Origin: Bathymodiolus platifrons methanotrophic gill symbiont
GTDB lineage: Bacteria > Pseudomonadota > Gammaproteobacteria > Methylococcales > Methylomonadaceae
DNA length: 54,036 bases
NCBI RefSeq assembly: GCF_002189065.1
Contig: NZ_BDMN01000159.1
Span: forward strand, 1-54,036
Direction: 5' to 3'
A model generated the notes under the pieces. That model worked only from the letters and a program-made list of their open reading frames with translations, was not told where the DNA came from and did no database searches. Numbering within the stretch: position 1 is the first letter of the stretch; each line of letters begins with the position of its first letter. Shown one piece after another: positions 8,361-15,325 of the stretch. A program made the translations under genes and the position numbers.

Positions 8361-8565
8361 TCTGAAGTTTCCCAATAATTATTTATGGTAAAATTGAAAC
8401 TATGCTACAACTATATGAAAAAAATAGTCTTTTCATTCGTTTCAAATGCTATTGCCTAAGGGGAATTAAGTAGGGGTTTGCTATAAACATGGCAAAACCA
8501 CCTAAAATAAACCTCGATACACCAGCATTGTGTATTTCAGCTACTCAATAATTGGGAAACTTCAG
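8361..8565. mobile_element. Miniature element D with 9-bp target duplication
   Basis: 205 bp with ends CTGAAGTTTCCCAAT and ATTGGGAAACTTCAG, inserted between the signature and Walker B segments of the TrlF-like gene. The flanking 9 bases CTTCTTTAT occur at 8352-8360 and 8566-8574. Ends starting CTGA and a 9-bp duplication are usual in the IS10/IS50 branch of IS4; no such transposase is in the window. Joining the flanks restores the reading frame IDKEEIPLVIDQPEDN. Confidence 0.85.
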
Positions 8566-9036
8566 CTTCTTTATCAATCATAAAATAAAAGATTAATAAT
8601 AATGCTCCTCTTTCCCCAGGAGATAGTTGACCAAGTACTTTTCCACCTAGTTTTAATTCATATTTTGGTTTTAAATAATCTAGTGAAAACACATAATCAT
8701 AGAATGAATTTAATTTATCATTATTTACTTGTTCACTGATTTCGGCATTATTTTCTTCAAGGCTATCAATTATATTGGTTAATAAAATTTCGATCTTATT
8801 TTCATTACTAAAACCACTATCTTCAACAATTGATTTTATCTTATTTCCACCTTTTTCTTCCCCTAGAAAACAGCCACTCTTCCTTTGATTAATAAAATTA
8901 AGAAAATCACTGTAGAAGTTTGAATTAAGGTAAAATGAAGAATCAATTTTTATATCATAGTCTTCAAGCAAGTCTTTACTTTGTGCGATTTTATCGTCTA
9001 CGGATTTTTTGAATGAGTTGTAAAGTTCAATGATTT

Positions 9037-9296
9037 CATTCGCTGTCAGCCCCGGACGGGATGATAGTCTCCAGAAGGCGCAGGGTTGTTGCCAATCCGA
9101 AGTGCGCGATAGCGCGCGAGGGAGGCTAAAATTTTATCCCGAATAGCCGTAGAGCCATTTGTGGTAGCCATGACTGAGCTGCTTTGTGCTCAGTCTGTGG
9201 CGGACGCAGGGCGGCTGGAGCATCTCCTATTCGCTGCGTAGGTGAACGAATTACGGCGACAGGAGTCCCGGAATTTCGTGAGGTAGCATGGCGCGC
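9037..9296. repeat. GGCGCGCC-ended hairpin-rich repeat, copy 1
   Basis: About 260 bp from near GGACGGGATGATAGTCTCC to GTAGCATGGCGCGCCT, inserted in the TrlF-like gene. It holds several small stem-loops, for example GCGCGATAGCGCGC and CTGAGCTGCTTTGTGCTCAG. Related copies are at 24853-24928 plus 25193-25355, 37821-38047 and 40797-41020. Read into from a gene it supplies the codons for RRAMLPHEIPGLLSP and a stop. No transposase or target duplication is visible. Base composition is clearly more GC-rich than its surroundings. Confidence 0.8.
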
Positions 9297-10192
9297 CTAC
9301 TTTTTCTTTTTTCTTTTAGTAACTGCTGTAAATGGACATTTATGAACTCTTTTTCCTTTTCATAAAAACCTAATGATTCAAGCGATGGGTTTTCAGGGAC
9401 TCCAGTCAGCTCTTGAATTTTTTCATTGATTGATTTTTTTCGCTGTTCATTCTGTTGATATGCTTTTTCTTCACCTGTTAGCTTATCTGTTTCAGCTTTC
9501 AATTGCTTAGTTAGTAACTTGATTTTGTAGACAATACTTTCATTATTACTATCGGCACTCCTCGCTTTGGTAGACTCAACAGTCCCAATGAAAAGATTTA
9601 TCTTTTCTAATTCTTTTTCAGAATTTAGTATTTTTTCCTCAATTGAGGAAAAATCCACTTTGATTTTTAGTATTTTATTGATGTCGAGGTTATATTCTTT
9701 AGCTTCTTCTGTATGACTTTTCAGAAACTCCTCTACAGATTGTTCTTGTAGCTCAACTTTCTTTTTAAATTGTTTAAGCTCTTCAATCTCACTTGTTAGA
9801 GTTTCCCTGCTTTTTTCTTTTTCTTTGAGGCTATCTTTTAACGCATCTAGTTCAGTATTCTGCTGCGCTATCTTACTTTGTTGTTCTGAGTCTTTATCAT
9901 CGTTATTTGGGTTGGTGATTTTTGGTAAGCTTTCTAATAATCTATTTTGCTGGCCAATCTCGATTTGTTTTTTAGAAATAAAGCCTTTTATTGATTCCAA
10001 AAAGTCAGGGTGTTTCTTTTTTTCGAGATCAATAATCTCTTTATTTATATTTTGTTTTTTTGTTCTTGAATGGCTTTATTAACATTTTCAGCTTTATAAC
10101 TTTCCAACTCTTCAAAGCTAGACTTATTTAATTTTTCACGATCGGGAATATATTCAAAAATTATATTTTCTAAAACATGTTGAAATTTACTT

Positions 10193-10286
10193 ATCTGAAG
10201 TTTCCCAATAATTATTTATGGTAAAATTGAAACTATGCTAGCATAGTTTCAATTTTACCATAAATAATTATTGGGAAACTTCAGAT
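10193..10286. repeat. Perfect 94-bp palindrome
   Basis: Each 47-base arm is the exact inverse of the other, with the centre between 10239 and 10240 (AACTATGCT/AGCATAGTT) and no spacer. The inner 45 bases of each arm equal the first 45 bases of miniature element D (8361-8405). It marks the point where the TrlF-like gene is cut off. Confidence 0.95.
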
Positions 10287-10596
10287 TAGAAGCTGTGGAT
10301 TTATTTATTAATGTAACACATTTATTTTAAAAGATTTCATATAAGCCATTGAAATCTACTAAACTTATTGTAGCTTTTTGTTTTTAACAATTAAAAGATA
10401 ATCTGAAAATATAAATCCATACCCGCTCAATGTGAGTTCATAACCAATTTATTATAAAATATAATTAATGTATCTATCTGGTTTTTAGTTCAATATCTAC
10501 CAATTTTTAAGATAAATATGACTAAAATCAGGTCAAAATAAAATATATCCACTTGATTTTAAAGTTAAAAAATACGCTGAGTAGTTACGTTTTTAA
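10287..10596. other. AT-rich intergenic stretch, no gene seen
   Basis: There is no plausible coding frame. Near its right end, TTAAAAAATACGCTGAGTAG (10566-10585) resembles TTAAAAAATACGCTGAATCA at 42181-42200, a short shared sequence of unknown meaning. It also lies downstream of the secreted-protein gene ending at 10597. Confidence 0.5.
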
Positions 10597-11178
10597 TTAG
10601 TTGTTAAGTTCTGCTATTTCTTCTCTTACTGCTTGAATCTCACTCCTTACTTTAGCCAATTCTGTTACGTTATCATCTGCTTCTACGAGTTCTTTTCTTA
10701 GATCACTTATATGATCTAATAGAGTTTTTTCACCTATTCCAAAACTGATTAAGCCATCTTCTGATTTGTTAGCTTCGATTCGAACGAAAGCTTTTTCTCT
10801 AACAAAGTCTCCGCCAGATACGTACGTATTAACAGCAGCTTCAAGCGTCTTAAAGGATTCACTTTGAAACCACCACCCCTCATCTGAATATGCACCTGAT
10901 TCAGGATGAGCAATATAGAATTTAACGCATTGATGAAGATCGTGATACCTTTGAAATTCATCGGCTAGTAGAACAGTAGCTGCTTTAACTATTCTTATAT
11001 CAATTAAGCCATCTTCTTGCCCTTTAGGACACGTCGTCGCTGTCTTATAGGATTTGGTAGAGTCATATTCCGAAATGAAGAAACTGTTATTATTAGTATT
11101 ATTTTCCGCCATTATATTGAGCGATATGGTGGATAGAACAATTGCTGATACTGATAGTATATTTTCATGGATTTTCAT
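10597..11178 (-). CDS. Secreted coiled-coil protein, paralogue of the upstream gene
   Basis: 193 residues. Signal peptide about residues 1-24 (ends IMA). The core (residues 33-145) is shared with the gene at 11197-12150: I-S-x-Y-D-S-T-x-S-Y, TATTCPKG, DLHQCVKFYIAHP, YVSGGDF and RIEANKSEDGL. Two cysteines (TTCPKG, HQCVKF) are conserved in both. The last 50 residues are a predicted coiled coil (LLDHISDLRKELVEADDN). I do not know this family. The start ATG at 11178 and another at 11169 in a different frame are close; 11178 keeps the signal peptide. The 18-base gap to the upstream gene suggests one transcript. Confidence 0.75.
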   Translation of the reverse strand: MKIHENILSVSAIVLSTISLNIMAENNTNNNSFFISEYDSTKSYKTATTCPKGQEDGLIDIRIVKAATVLLADEFQRYHDLHQCVKFYIAHPESGAYSDEGWWFQSESFKTLEAAVNTYVSGGDFVREKAFVRIEANKSEDGLISFGIGEKTLLDHISDLRKELVEADDNVTELAKVRSEIQAVREEIAELNN

Positions 11179-11196
11179 GGATTTTTACTTAGTGTC

Positions 11197-12150
11197 TTAT
11201 GTGGTAGCTGGATTGCTTTTTAGAGCTTCTAGCTCTTCTTTAAGAGTTTTTAAATAAGCTTTTAATGTCGCTAATTGGCTCTTAATTTTATCATTTTCAA
11301 CTTTGCTTTCTTTCAATTCGAAGATTTCATCTTTTAGGGTTAATTCTCTAAGTCCTAAGTCGTATAGACCTTCTTCCGTTTTCTTAACCTGAATGCGAAC
11401 ATAAGCATTTTTCCTAATGAATTCTCCACCTGATACATAGTGGTTAATAACTTCCTCAATTACCTTAAAGCTATCGCTATCAATCAGCCAACCTTCTTCT
11501 GAAAAAGCATTGGGATGAGCAATATAAAACTTAACGCATTGATGAAGATCGTGATTTTTTTGGAATTCATCAGCTATTTCATCAGTCTCTCCTTGAACAA
11601 GCCTTATATCAATTAAGCTATCTTCCATTCCTTTTGGACAAGTAGTCGCTGTCATATAAGATTCAGTAGAGTCATAGCCTGAAATATAGTAATCGTTTTT
11701 AGCACCACCCTCTGGCTTCATATTTCTTTGAGGACCAGAAGGAAGATCAGTAACAGGAGTAGGCTCTGGTAAAGGAACATATTCGTCATCATCATCTGCA
11801 CCAAACCAACTCTTTACCTCTTTCCACCATTTACTTAATGTAGGCAGAATTTCTTCCTCCAGAAACTTATTAACTACTGGTATCTGAGTTATTCCATAAA
11901 TAATAGCTGATGTAATAGAAAATTTTAGTAGGCCAATTAAAGAGAATGGAAAAGTACCATTGTAAGGAGACATATAGAATGTTACAGGCACTTTCACCCA
12001 TCGATATGTTATAGATGGATCAATTGGAATACTGGGTGGCAATAAGACTGGCACTAAGACTGGAGGATATACTTTAGCCTGTGTCTGCATAGATGCCATT
12101 GCCAGTGAGAATGTAAGTATTATGTATAGTATTTTCTTTTTAATTTTCAT
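11197..12150 (-). CDS. Secreted coiled-coil protein with proline-rich linker
   Basis: 317 residues. Signal peptide residues 1-25 (ends TQA). Residues 26-130 are unique: a proline-rich start (VYPPVLVPVLLPPSIP), a hydrophobic segment (FSLIGLLKFSITSAIIYGI) that could insert in or cross a membrane, then an acidic proline-rich linker (DDDDEYVPLPEPTPV). Residues 150-265 are the same core as the downstream paralogue (YDSTESYMTATTCPKG, DLHQCVKFYIAHP, YVSGGEF). Residues 265-317 are a coiled coil. Likely first gene of a two-gene operon. Family unknown; the pair may come from duplication with loss or gain of the linker region. Confidence 0.75.
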   Translation of the reverse strand: MKIKKKILYIILTFSLAMASMQTQAKVYPPVLVPVLLPPSIPIDPSITYRWVKVPVTFYMSPYNGTFPFSLIGLLKFSITSAIIYGITQIPVVNKFLEEEILPTLSKWWKEVKSWFGADDDDEYVPLPEPTPVTDLPSGPQRNMKPEGGAKNDYYISGYDSTESYMTATTCPKGMEDSLIDIRLVQGETDEIADEFQKNHDLHQCVKFYIAHPNAFSEEGWLIDSDSFKVIEEVINHYVSGGEFIRKNAYVRIQVKKTEEGLYDLGLRELTLKDEIFELKESKVENDKIKSQLATLKAYLKTLKEELEALKSNPATT

Positions 12151-12182
12151 TTTCTCTTCATATTCCTTCGCTAAAAACCATG

Positions 12183-12262
12183 GGTTCTGTCACAAGTATT
12201 ATTGAAAAAGCAGAAACCCTGATCTTCAGGTATAACTATCCTGCTAAAGCCATAAACTGCTT
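12183..12262. mobile_element. IS6-type end remnant cut by IS1
   Basis: GGTTCTGTCACAAGTATTAT and the next bases match the 3' end of the IS6-type element at 35367, including the end of the transposase frame. It is interrupted at 12263 by an IS1 end. Confidence 0.7.
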
Positions 12263-12325
12263 GGTAGTGGGTTAGATCTGTTATTAGGCATTAATATCTC
12301 GTCCAAATTCGACTTTATTAATTAA
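12263..12325. mobile_element. IS1 end remnant
   Basis: GGTAGTGGGTTAGATCTGTT and the following bases match the left end of the IS1 element at 1358, with a few changes. It ends where the IS200/IS605 left end begins. Confidence 0.75.
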
Positions 12326-12327
12326 AA

Positions 12328-12694
12328 ATTAAACCACGTCCTTAGGACGTGGAGTTGGTCGAAAGGATCCGCCTGGAGAGACAAATAAAGTCTATTCATG
12401 CATTCTAGTCATGTTGTCGCCACAACAAAAACTAGGAGAAAAAGCATGAGTAGATTTCGTAAATTATCACATGTGGTATGGCATTGCCAATATCATATTA
12501 TGTGAGTTCCAAAATATAGGTATAGAGTATTGAAAGATAGGGTTGGGTTTGAAATATCAAAAACAATTCGTATTTTTGCAGAGAGACTTGGTTGTGAGGT
12601 TGTTGAACTGAATGTTCAGGAAGATCATGTCCATTTGTTGGTAATGGTTCCGCCTAAAGTCGCAATTTCTCAATTGGTTGGAACAATAAAAGGA
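12328..12694 (+). pseudogene. IS200/IS605 left end and TnpA N-terminal half
   Basis: The left-end hairpin CCACGTCCTTAGGACGTGG (12333-12352) is followed by AGGAG and an ATG at 12446. The product starts MSRFRKLSHVVWHCQYHIM, then an in-frame TGA replaces the expected tryptophan or valine codon. It continues VPKYRYRVLKDRVG and VQEDHVHLLVMVPPKVAIS, with the HUH metal site. At 12694 (GTIKG) it joins an IS30 transposase in frame. Compare the other copy at 7482. Confidence 0.85.
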
Positions 12695-13150
12695 GCCCTA
12701 GTGACGATAGTGGATCGCGTCTCTAAATTCACCTTGATTAAAAATGTCGATAGCAAGCAGAGCAAAGTCGTCACAGAAGCGACTATCATGATTCTGAAGC
12801 CTTATTTGGATAAGACCCATACGATAACAGCAGATAATGGCAAAGAGTTTGCAGGGCACGAAAAACTGGCGGAACAATTAGAAACGAAAGTTTACTTCGC
12901 TCATCCTTACGCTTCCTGGGAGCGAGGTTTGAATGAGAATACCAATGGGCTGATAAGGCAATACTTTGTTAAAGGAAGTCGCTTTGAAGAAATAAGTGGT
13001 GAGGAGGTCGAAGCTGTTATGAATAAGCTCAACCACCGACCACGAAAAACGTTAAACTATGACACCCCCCTCATGCTGTGTTTTTTCATAAGAATAAACG
13101 TGAGGCCGCATGATTACAGGAATTGCACTTCAGAGTTGAATCCACCGTAG
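12695..13150 (+). pseudogene. IS30-family transposase C-terminal half fused to TnpA
   Basis: Continuing the TnpA frame, the protein switches to the IS30 DDE catalytic core: LVTIVDRVSKFTLIKNV, ITADNGKEFAGH and GLNENTNGLIRQYFVKGSRF, then LNHRPRKTLNYDTP. A C run at about 13064-13069 shifts the frame; the other frame reads PHAVFFHKNKREAA and stops, which is the normal IS30 tail. The result is a frame-preserving accidental fusion of two transposases. IS30 sequence ends near 13150, where a DUF1566 gene fragment begins. Confidence 0.85.
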
Positions 13151-13493
13151 TTTATACCAAGCACAGGAGGTCTTTATAGAAGGCTATATCACCGTTAAGT
13201 ATTGAAAATTTAGCACGGAACTTTTGAAAGCTTGATTTTCCTCACTTTAAGAAGTATTTCATGAGATCATCAAGTGATTGAAATATTAAGGTTGTTAAAA
13301 ATTCAACACTTAACGATGACATAGCCTTATAGAATGATTACTACCATTAAAGATAAAGCAGGAATGGTTAGCTCACCTGTTTACAAATTTTCTTATTACT
13401 GGACTTCAACTGCATGGGATCATCCACTATATAAATGGGGGATGGCTCTGGACATACGGGGGATTTTACGCTAGACCTGTAAGAGAATTCTAA
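13150..13493 (+). pseudogene. DUF1566-like secreted protein remnant split by miniature element C
   Basis: Before the insertion the frame reads FIPSTGGLYR, and after it YRMITTIKDKAG, then SYYWTSTAWDHPLYKWGMAL. A one-base shift in the G run at about 13457-13461 is needed to reach GFYARPVREF and the stop at 13493. The order G-G-L, Y-Y-W-T-S and R-P-V-R-E-F is that of the DUF1566 family members nearby. The 5' part was replaced by IS30 sequence. It sits just upstream of an intact paralogue (13521), so two family genes stood in tandem here too. Confidence 0.75.
13182..13326. mobile_element. Miniature element C with exact 8-bp target duplication
   Basis: 145 bp with ends GGCTATATCACCGTTAAGT and ACTTAACGATGACATAGCC. 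The 8 bases TTATAGAA flank it at 13174-13181 and 13327-13334. It carries no gene. A truncated copy is at 14019-14100 and single ends are at 1027-1044 and 37453-37471. The parent IS is not in the window. Confidence 0.88.
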
Positions 13494-13520
13494 ATAAAAA
13501 CTAATTAAAAGGATAATAAA

Positions 13521-14033
13521 ATGAAACTATTAATTGCAATGGCTCTTATTGCGCCATTATTACTACATAACGCTAATGCAGAAGATTTGTACAAGGTAGG
13601 CGATACAGGGCCTACAGGAGGCTTAGTAATCTATAGCCCTAAAGAAGGAAGCGCAGTAGAAGCTGCTGAATATGATGTAGCAAGCGAAGATTCCTATGCA
13701 GATAAATGGAGGTCTGCTATTAAATTGAGTTGGTACGATGCTATGGGTAGATCATGGGCATTAAGCAACAAACACAACTGGAGATTACCAACGGTTAAAG
13801 AACTAAAAGCGTTAAAAGCACTAGAAGATCAAGGTTTAGTTACAAATATGAAAACTACTTGGTACTGGACTGCCGATAACGCACCAACTACTAAGGGGAG
13901 TTGGTACTCTAAGGCTTTCGCTTTCCTAAGTGAAGAAGAGCTAGACGGACGCTCTAATGTTCAGAGCTTTCCAGCAATAGGAGGACTCGAAATGCGTATT
14001 CGACTAGTAAGAAACATACTTTATCACCGTTAA
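13521..14033 (+). CDS. Secreted DUF1566-like protein, C-terminus altered by miniature element C
   Basis: 170 residues with AAAGGATAATAAA before the ATG. Signal peptide residues 1-20 (ends NANA). The domain starts at once: LYKVGDTGPTGGLVIYS, SWYDAMGRSWAL, NWRLPTVKELKALKAL, TWYWTADN and MRIRLVRN. WRLPT and YW-T/S are the hallmark blocks of DUF1566. The normal ending R-x-F is replaced by NILYHR: the last codons and the stop come from the truncated element C at 14019. The domain is otherwise complete, so a functional protein is plausible. It lacks the HG-x-E-x-x-P insertion seen in the larger paralogues. Confidence 0.8.
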   Translation: MKLLIAMALIAPLLLHNANAEDLYKVGDTGPTGGLVIYSPKEGSAVEAAEYDVASEDSYADKWRSAIKLSWYDAMGRSWALSNKHNWRLPTVKELKALKALEDQGLVTNMKTTWYWTADNAPTTKGSWYSKAFAFLSEEELDGRSNVQSFPAIGGLEMRIRLVRNILYHR

Positions 14034-14100
14034 GTATTGAAAAAATAACTCGAAACTTTTGAACGCTTGAGCTTCCTCACTTTAAGTGGTATTTCATCTG
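14019..14100. mobile_element. Miniature element C, truncated copy
   Basis: TTATCACCGTTAAGTATTGA and the following bases, including CTTCCTCACTTTAAG, match 13186-13250 of the full copy. The right end is missing and the segment runs into the ATPase fragment at 14077-14436. Confidence 0.65.
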
Positions 14101-14436
14101 ATTCTTAAGTGGTTGAAAAATAAAGATGTCAAAACTATTGCTAACAAGCTCATCTGACTGAAATGTAAACTGATTGACATAAGCTTCGTTAAAGCACATA
14201 ACATTACCAATGTTTTCAGAACATTGGATCTTCGGTCTGAATGACTCAGGATTTTCCTTCCTAAGTTTAAATGGCATTAGGTCTGCTAGTTTTTCATCAT
14301 CCGCATAATGCATTATCGCTTTCGCAATTGTACTTTTACCTGCTCCATTTGGAGCAAATTTTATATTAAGTTTATTTTTGCTTATGTCTAAAGAAGCACT
14401 ATGAATATTGTTGCAATTACTAATTTCTATATGCAT
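14077..14436 (-). pseudogene. AAA-family ATPase N-terminus, truncated
   Basis: It starts MHIEISNCNNIHSASLDISK and has Walker A FAPNGAGKST (about residues 28-37), then VMCFNEAYVNQFTFQSDELV. This pattern is typical of the N-terminus of SMC-like AAA_13-type ATPases in defence contexts. After SNSFDIFIF the frame runs into the truncated miniature element C and stops. The remainder of the gene is gone. It differs in sequence from the ATPase start at 1068 and from the TrlF-like gene, so it is a separate dead gene. Confidence 0.7.
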
Positions 14437-14496
14437 TACTTATTCCGGAGTTATGATTAGAACTGGTGTTTGACAAAAAGTTAGACAGCGAATGTC

Positions 14497-14532
14497 TTCA
14501 GGCTCCGCCTGAAGCCCAACTCCACGTCCTTA
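14497..14532. repeat. IS200/IS605 left-end remnant
   Basis: CTTCAGGCTCCGCCTGAAG is a small hairpin followed by CCAACTCCACGTCCTTAG, which is the inverse of the IS200/IS605 left end seen at 12340-12360 and 39208-39226. Confidence 0.5.
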
Positions 14533-14537
14533 GAAAT

Positions 14538-14900
14538 CCTTGATTGGCAACACTGTCCTGACCTATTCCAAACCATCTTGATTCCAAAATAGGGGCTGAG
14601 CTTGAAAGGAGAGAAGAAAACCGAAAATGCTTAACAAATGAGAGGCTAATTAAGATATAATTAACGTCCGTTTGATTGCAAGAGTTGGTCTCTTACTTTC
14701 AAGCTGTGGTGAGTGTTCGTCGCACTCATACACAACCTTTATTAAAGGCAAGAAACCTAAGCACTTAAAAATGCTTGGGTTTTTTTTTGCCTTTAAGCCC
14801 CAAACTTTAAAAGTTCGGGGCTTGTTTCTAAACCTGAAAGAAGAAATATCAGGTTTTATTGCCAATAACTTTAACCCATACACCCAAGACATAGCAAGTA
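14538..14900. ncRNA. Multi-hairpin element, copy A (candidate structured RNA or hairpin repeat)
   Basis: About 360 bp repeated in inverted orientation at 25377-25744. On the plus strand: a long-range stem AGCTTGAAAG (14599-14608) with CTTTCAAGCT (14696-14705); a GAGTG/CACTC hairpin near 14711-14727; a nested hairpin 14744-14794 (AAAGGCAA/TTGCCTTT outside, AAACC.AAGCA/TGCTTGGGTTT inside); AAGCCCC/GGGGCTT (14795-14823) with an inner AACTTT/AAAGTT; and AAACCTGA/TCAGGTTT (14830-14856). Loops differ between the copies while stems are mostly kept. It has no plausible protein. Whether it is transcribed is unknown; a non-autonomous mobile element is an equal alternative. Confidence 0.5.
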
Positions 14901-14944
14901 CGGTAAATAGTTTCATGACTCACAGAGTTCTTACCTTGTTGTTT

Positions 14945-15155
14945 TAAGCGCCCTTAAATGCAGTCAGGACTCGATTTTTTTTGATTAAAGGCGTTATTAT
15001 CTGCTGTAACTCAGGCGTCATCTTGATGTTTTTGGGTTTATCAATATGGCGTTGTTTGGCTATTTTTTTCAGCTTTTAGTTTCAGGTTTTAGTCGATGGA
15101 AACTATACCATCTAATCCCTTTACAGAGGTGTTGCAGTTATTATATGAATTCAGG
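14945..15155 (-). pseudogene. IS30-like transposase fragment and left end
   Basis: On the minus strand the frame reads RHIDKPKNIKMTPELQQIIT and ends at a TAA at 14945-14947. This resembles the segment after the HTH of IS30 transposases (compare YKLTDEIKGIVN at the window start). The sequence GTTGCAGTTATTATATGAATTCAGG (about 15131-15155 in shorter pieces) matches 362-386, the presumed IS30 left end. The HTH itself is deleted. Confidence 0.5.
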
Positions 15156-15275
15156 AAATCTATGCTCCTGGCAATGGCTAGATACATTCTATTTCTGAAA
15201 TAGAGTCACTGAGAACCCAGCACCAACTTTTAGAATAATCACAGGATTTGAGCCACCGCCCATTGTTTAATACTT

Positions 15276-15300
15276 ATATTTGTATAAAATATACAAATAT
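15276..15300. promoter_or_regulatory. Palindromic operator-like site upstream of the AbiL-like pair
   Basis: ATATTTGTATA and its exact inverse TATACAAATAT are separated by AAA, ending 25 bases before the ATG at 15326. The perfect 11-base arms and position in the leader suggest a binding site for a dimeric repressor. No regulator gene lies next to it. Confidence 0.55.
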
Positions 15301-15325
15301 ACAATTTATATAACAATTTTTAGCC

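Larger units (their letters stand above)
8042..10193 (-). pseudogene. TrlF-like AAA ATPase, broken by two repeat elements
   Basis: Read on the minus strand, three gene pieces line up: 10193-9297, 9036-8566 and 8360-8042. Piece 1 is a long coiled coil (VENVNKAI..., DLEKKKHPDFLESIKG) and has a one-base frameshift near 10055 in an A run. Piece 2 has the ABC-type signature LSPGERGALLLIFYFMIDK. Piece 3 has Walker B PLVIDQPEDNLDNESV and the H-loop IVMVTHNPNLAV, then IENPEINKSIVKILEGTKPA to the stop. This arrangement resembles TrlF-family ATPases of defence islands, whose N-terminus carries a PHP domain and Walker A; that part is absent here, cut at the palindrome at 10193. The gene is dead. The family assignment rests on recalled motifs. 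Confidence 0.7.

Noticed and set aside
8042-14436. ATPase start at 14077-14436 as the missing N-terminus of the TrlF-like gene
   Set aside because: The 14077 start places Walker A at the very N-terminus, whereas TrlF-like proteins have a PHP domain first; the two are separated by unrelated genes and share no junction.
14538-14900. Retron non-coding RNA
   Set aside because: The long-range inverted repeat is suggestive, but there is no reverse transcriptase next to either copy.
14672-14947. Open reading frames on both strands over the hairpin element (start MIARVGLLLSSC and its opposite)
   Set aside because: They cover inverted repeats, give low-complexity mirror-like proteins, and are not conserved as frames in copy B.
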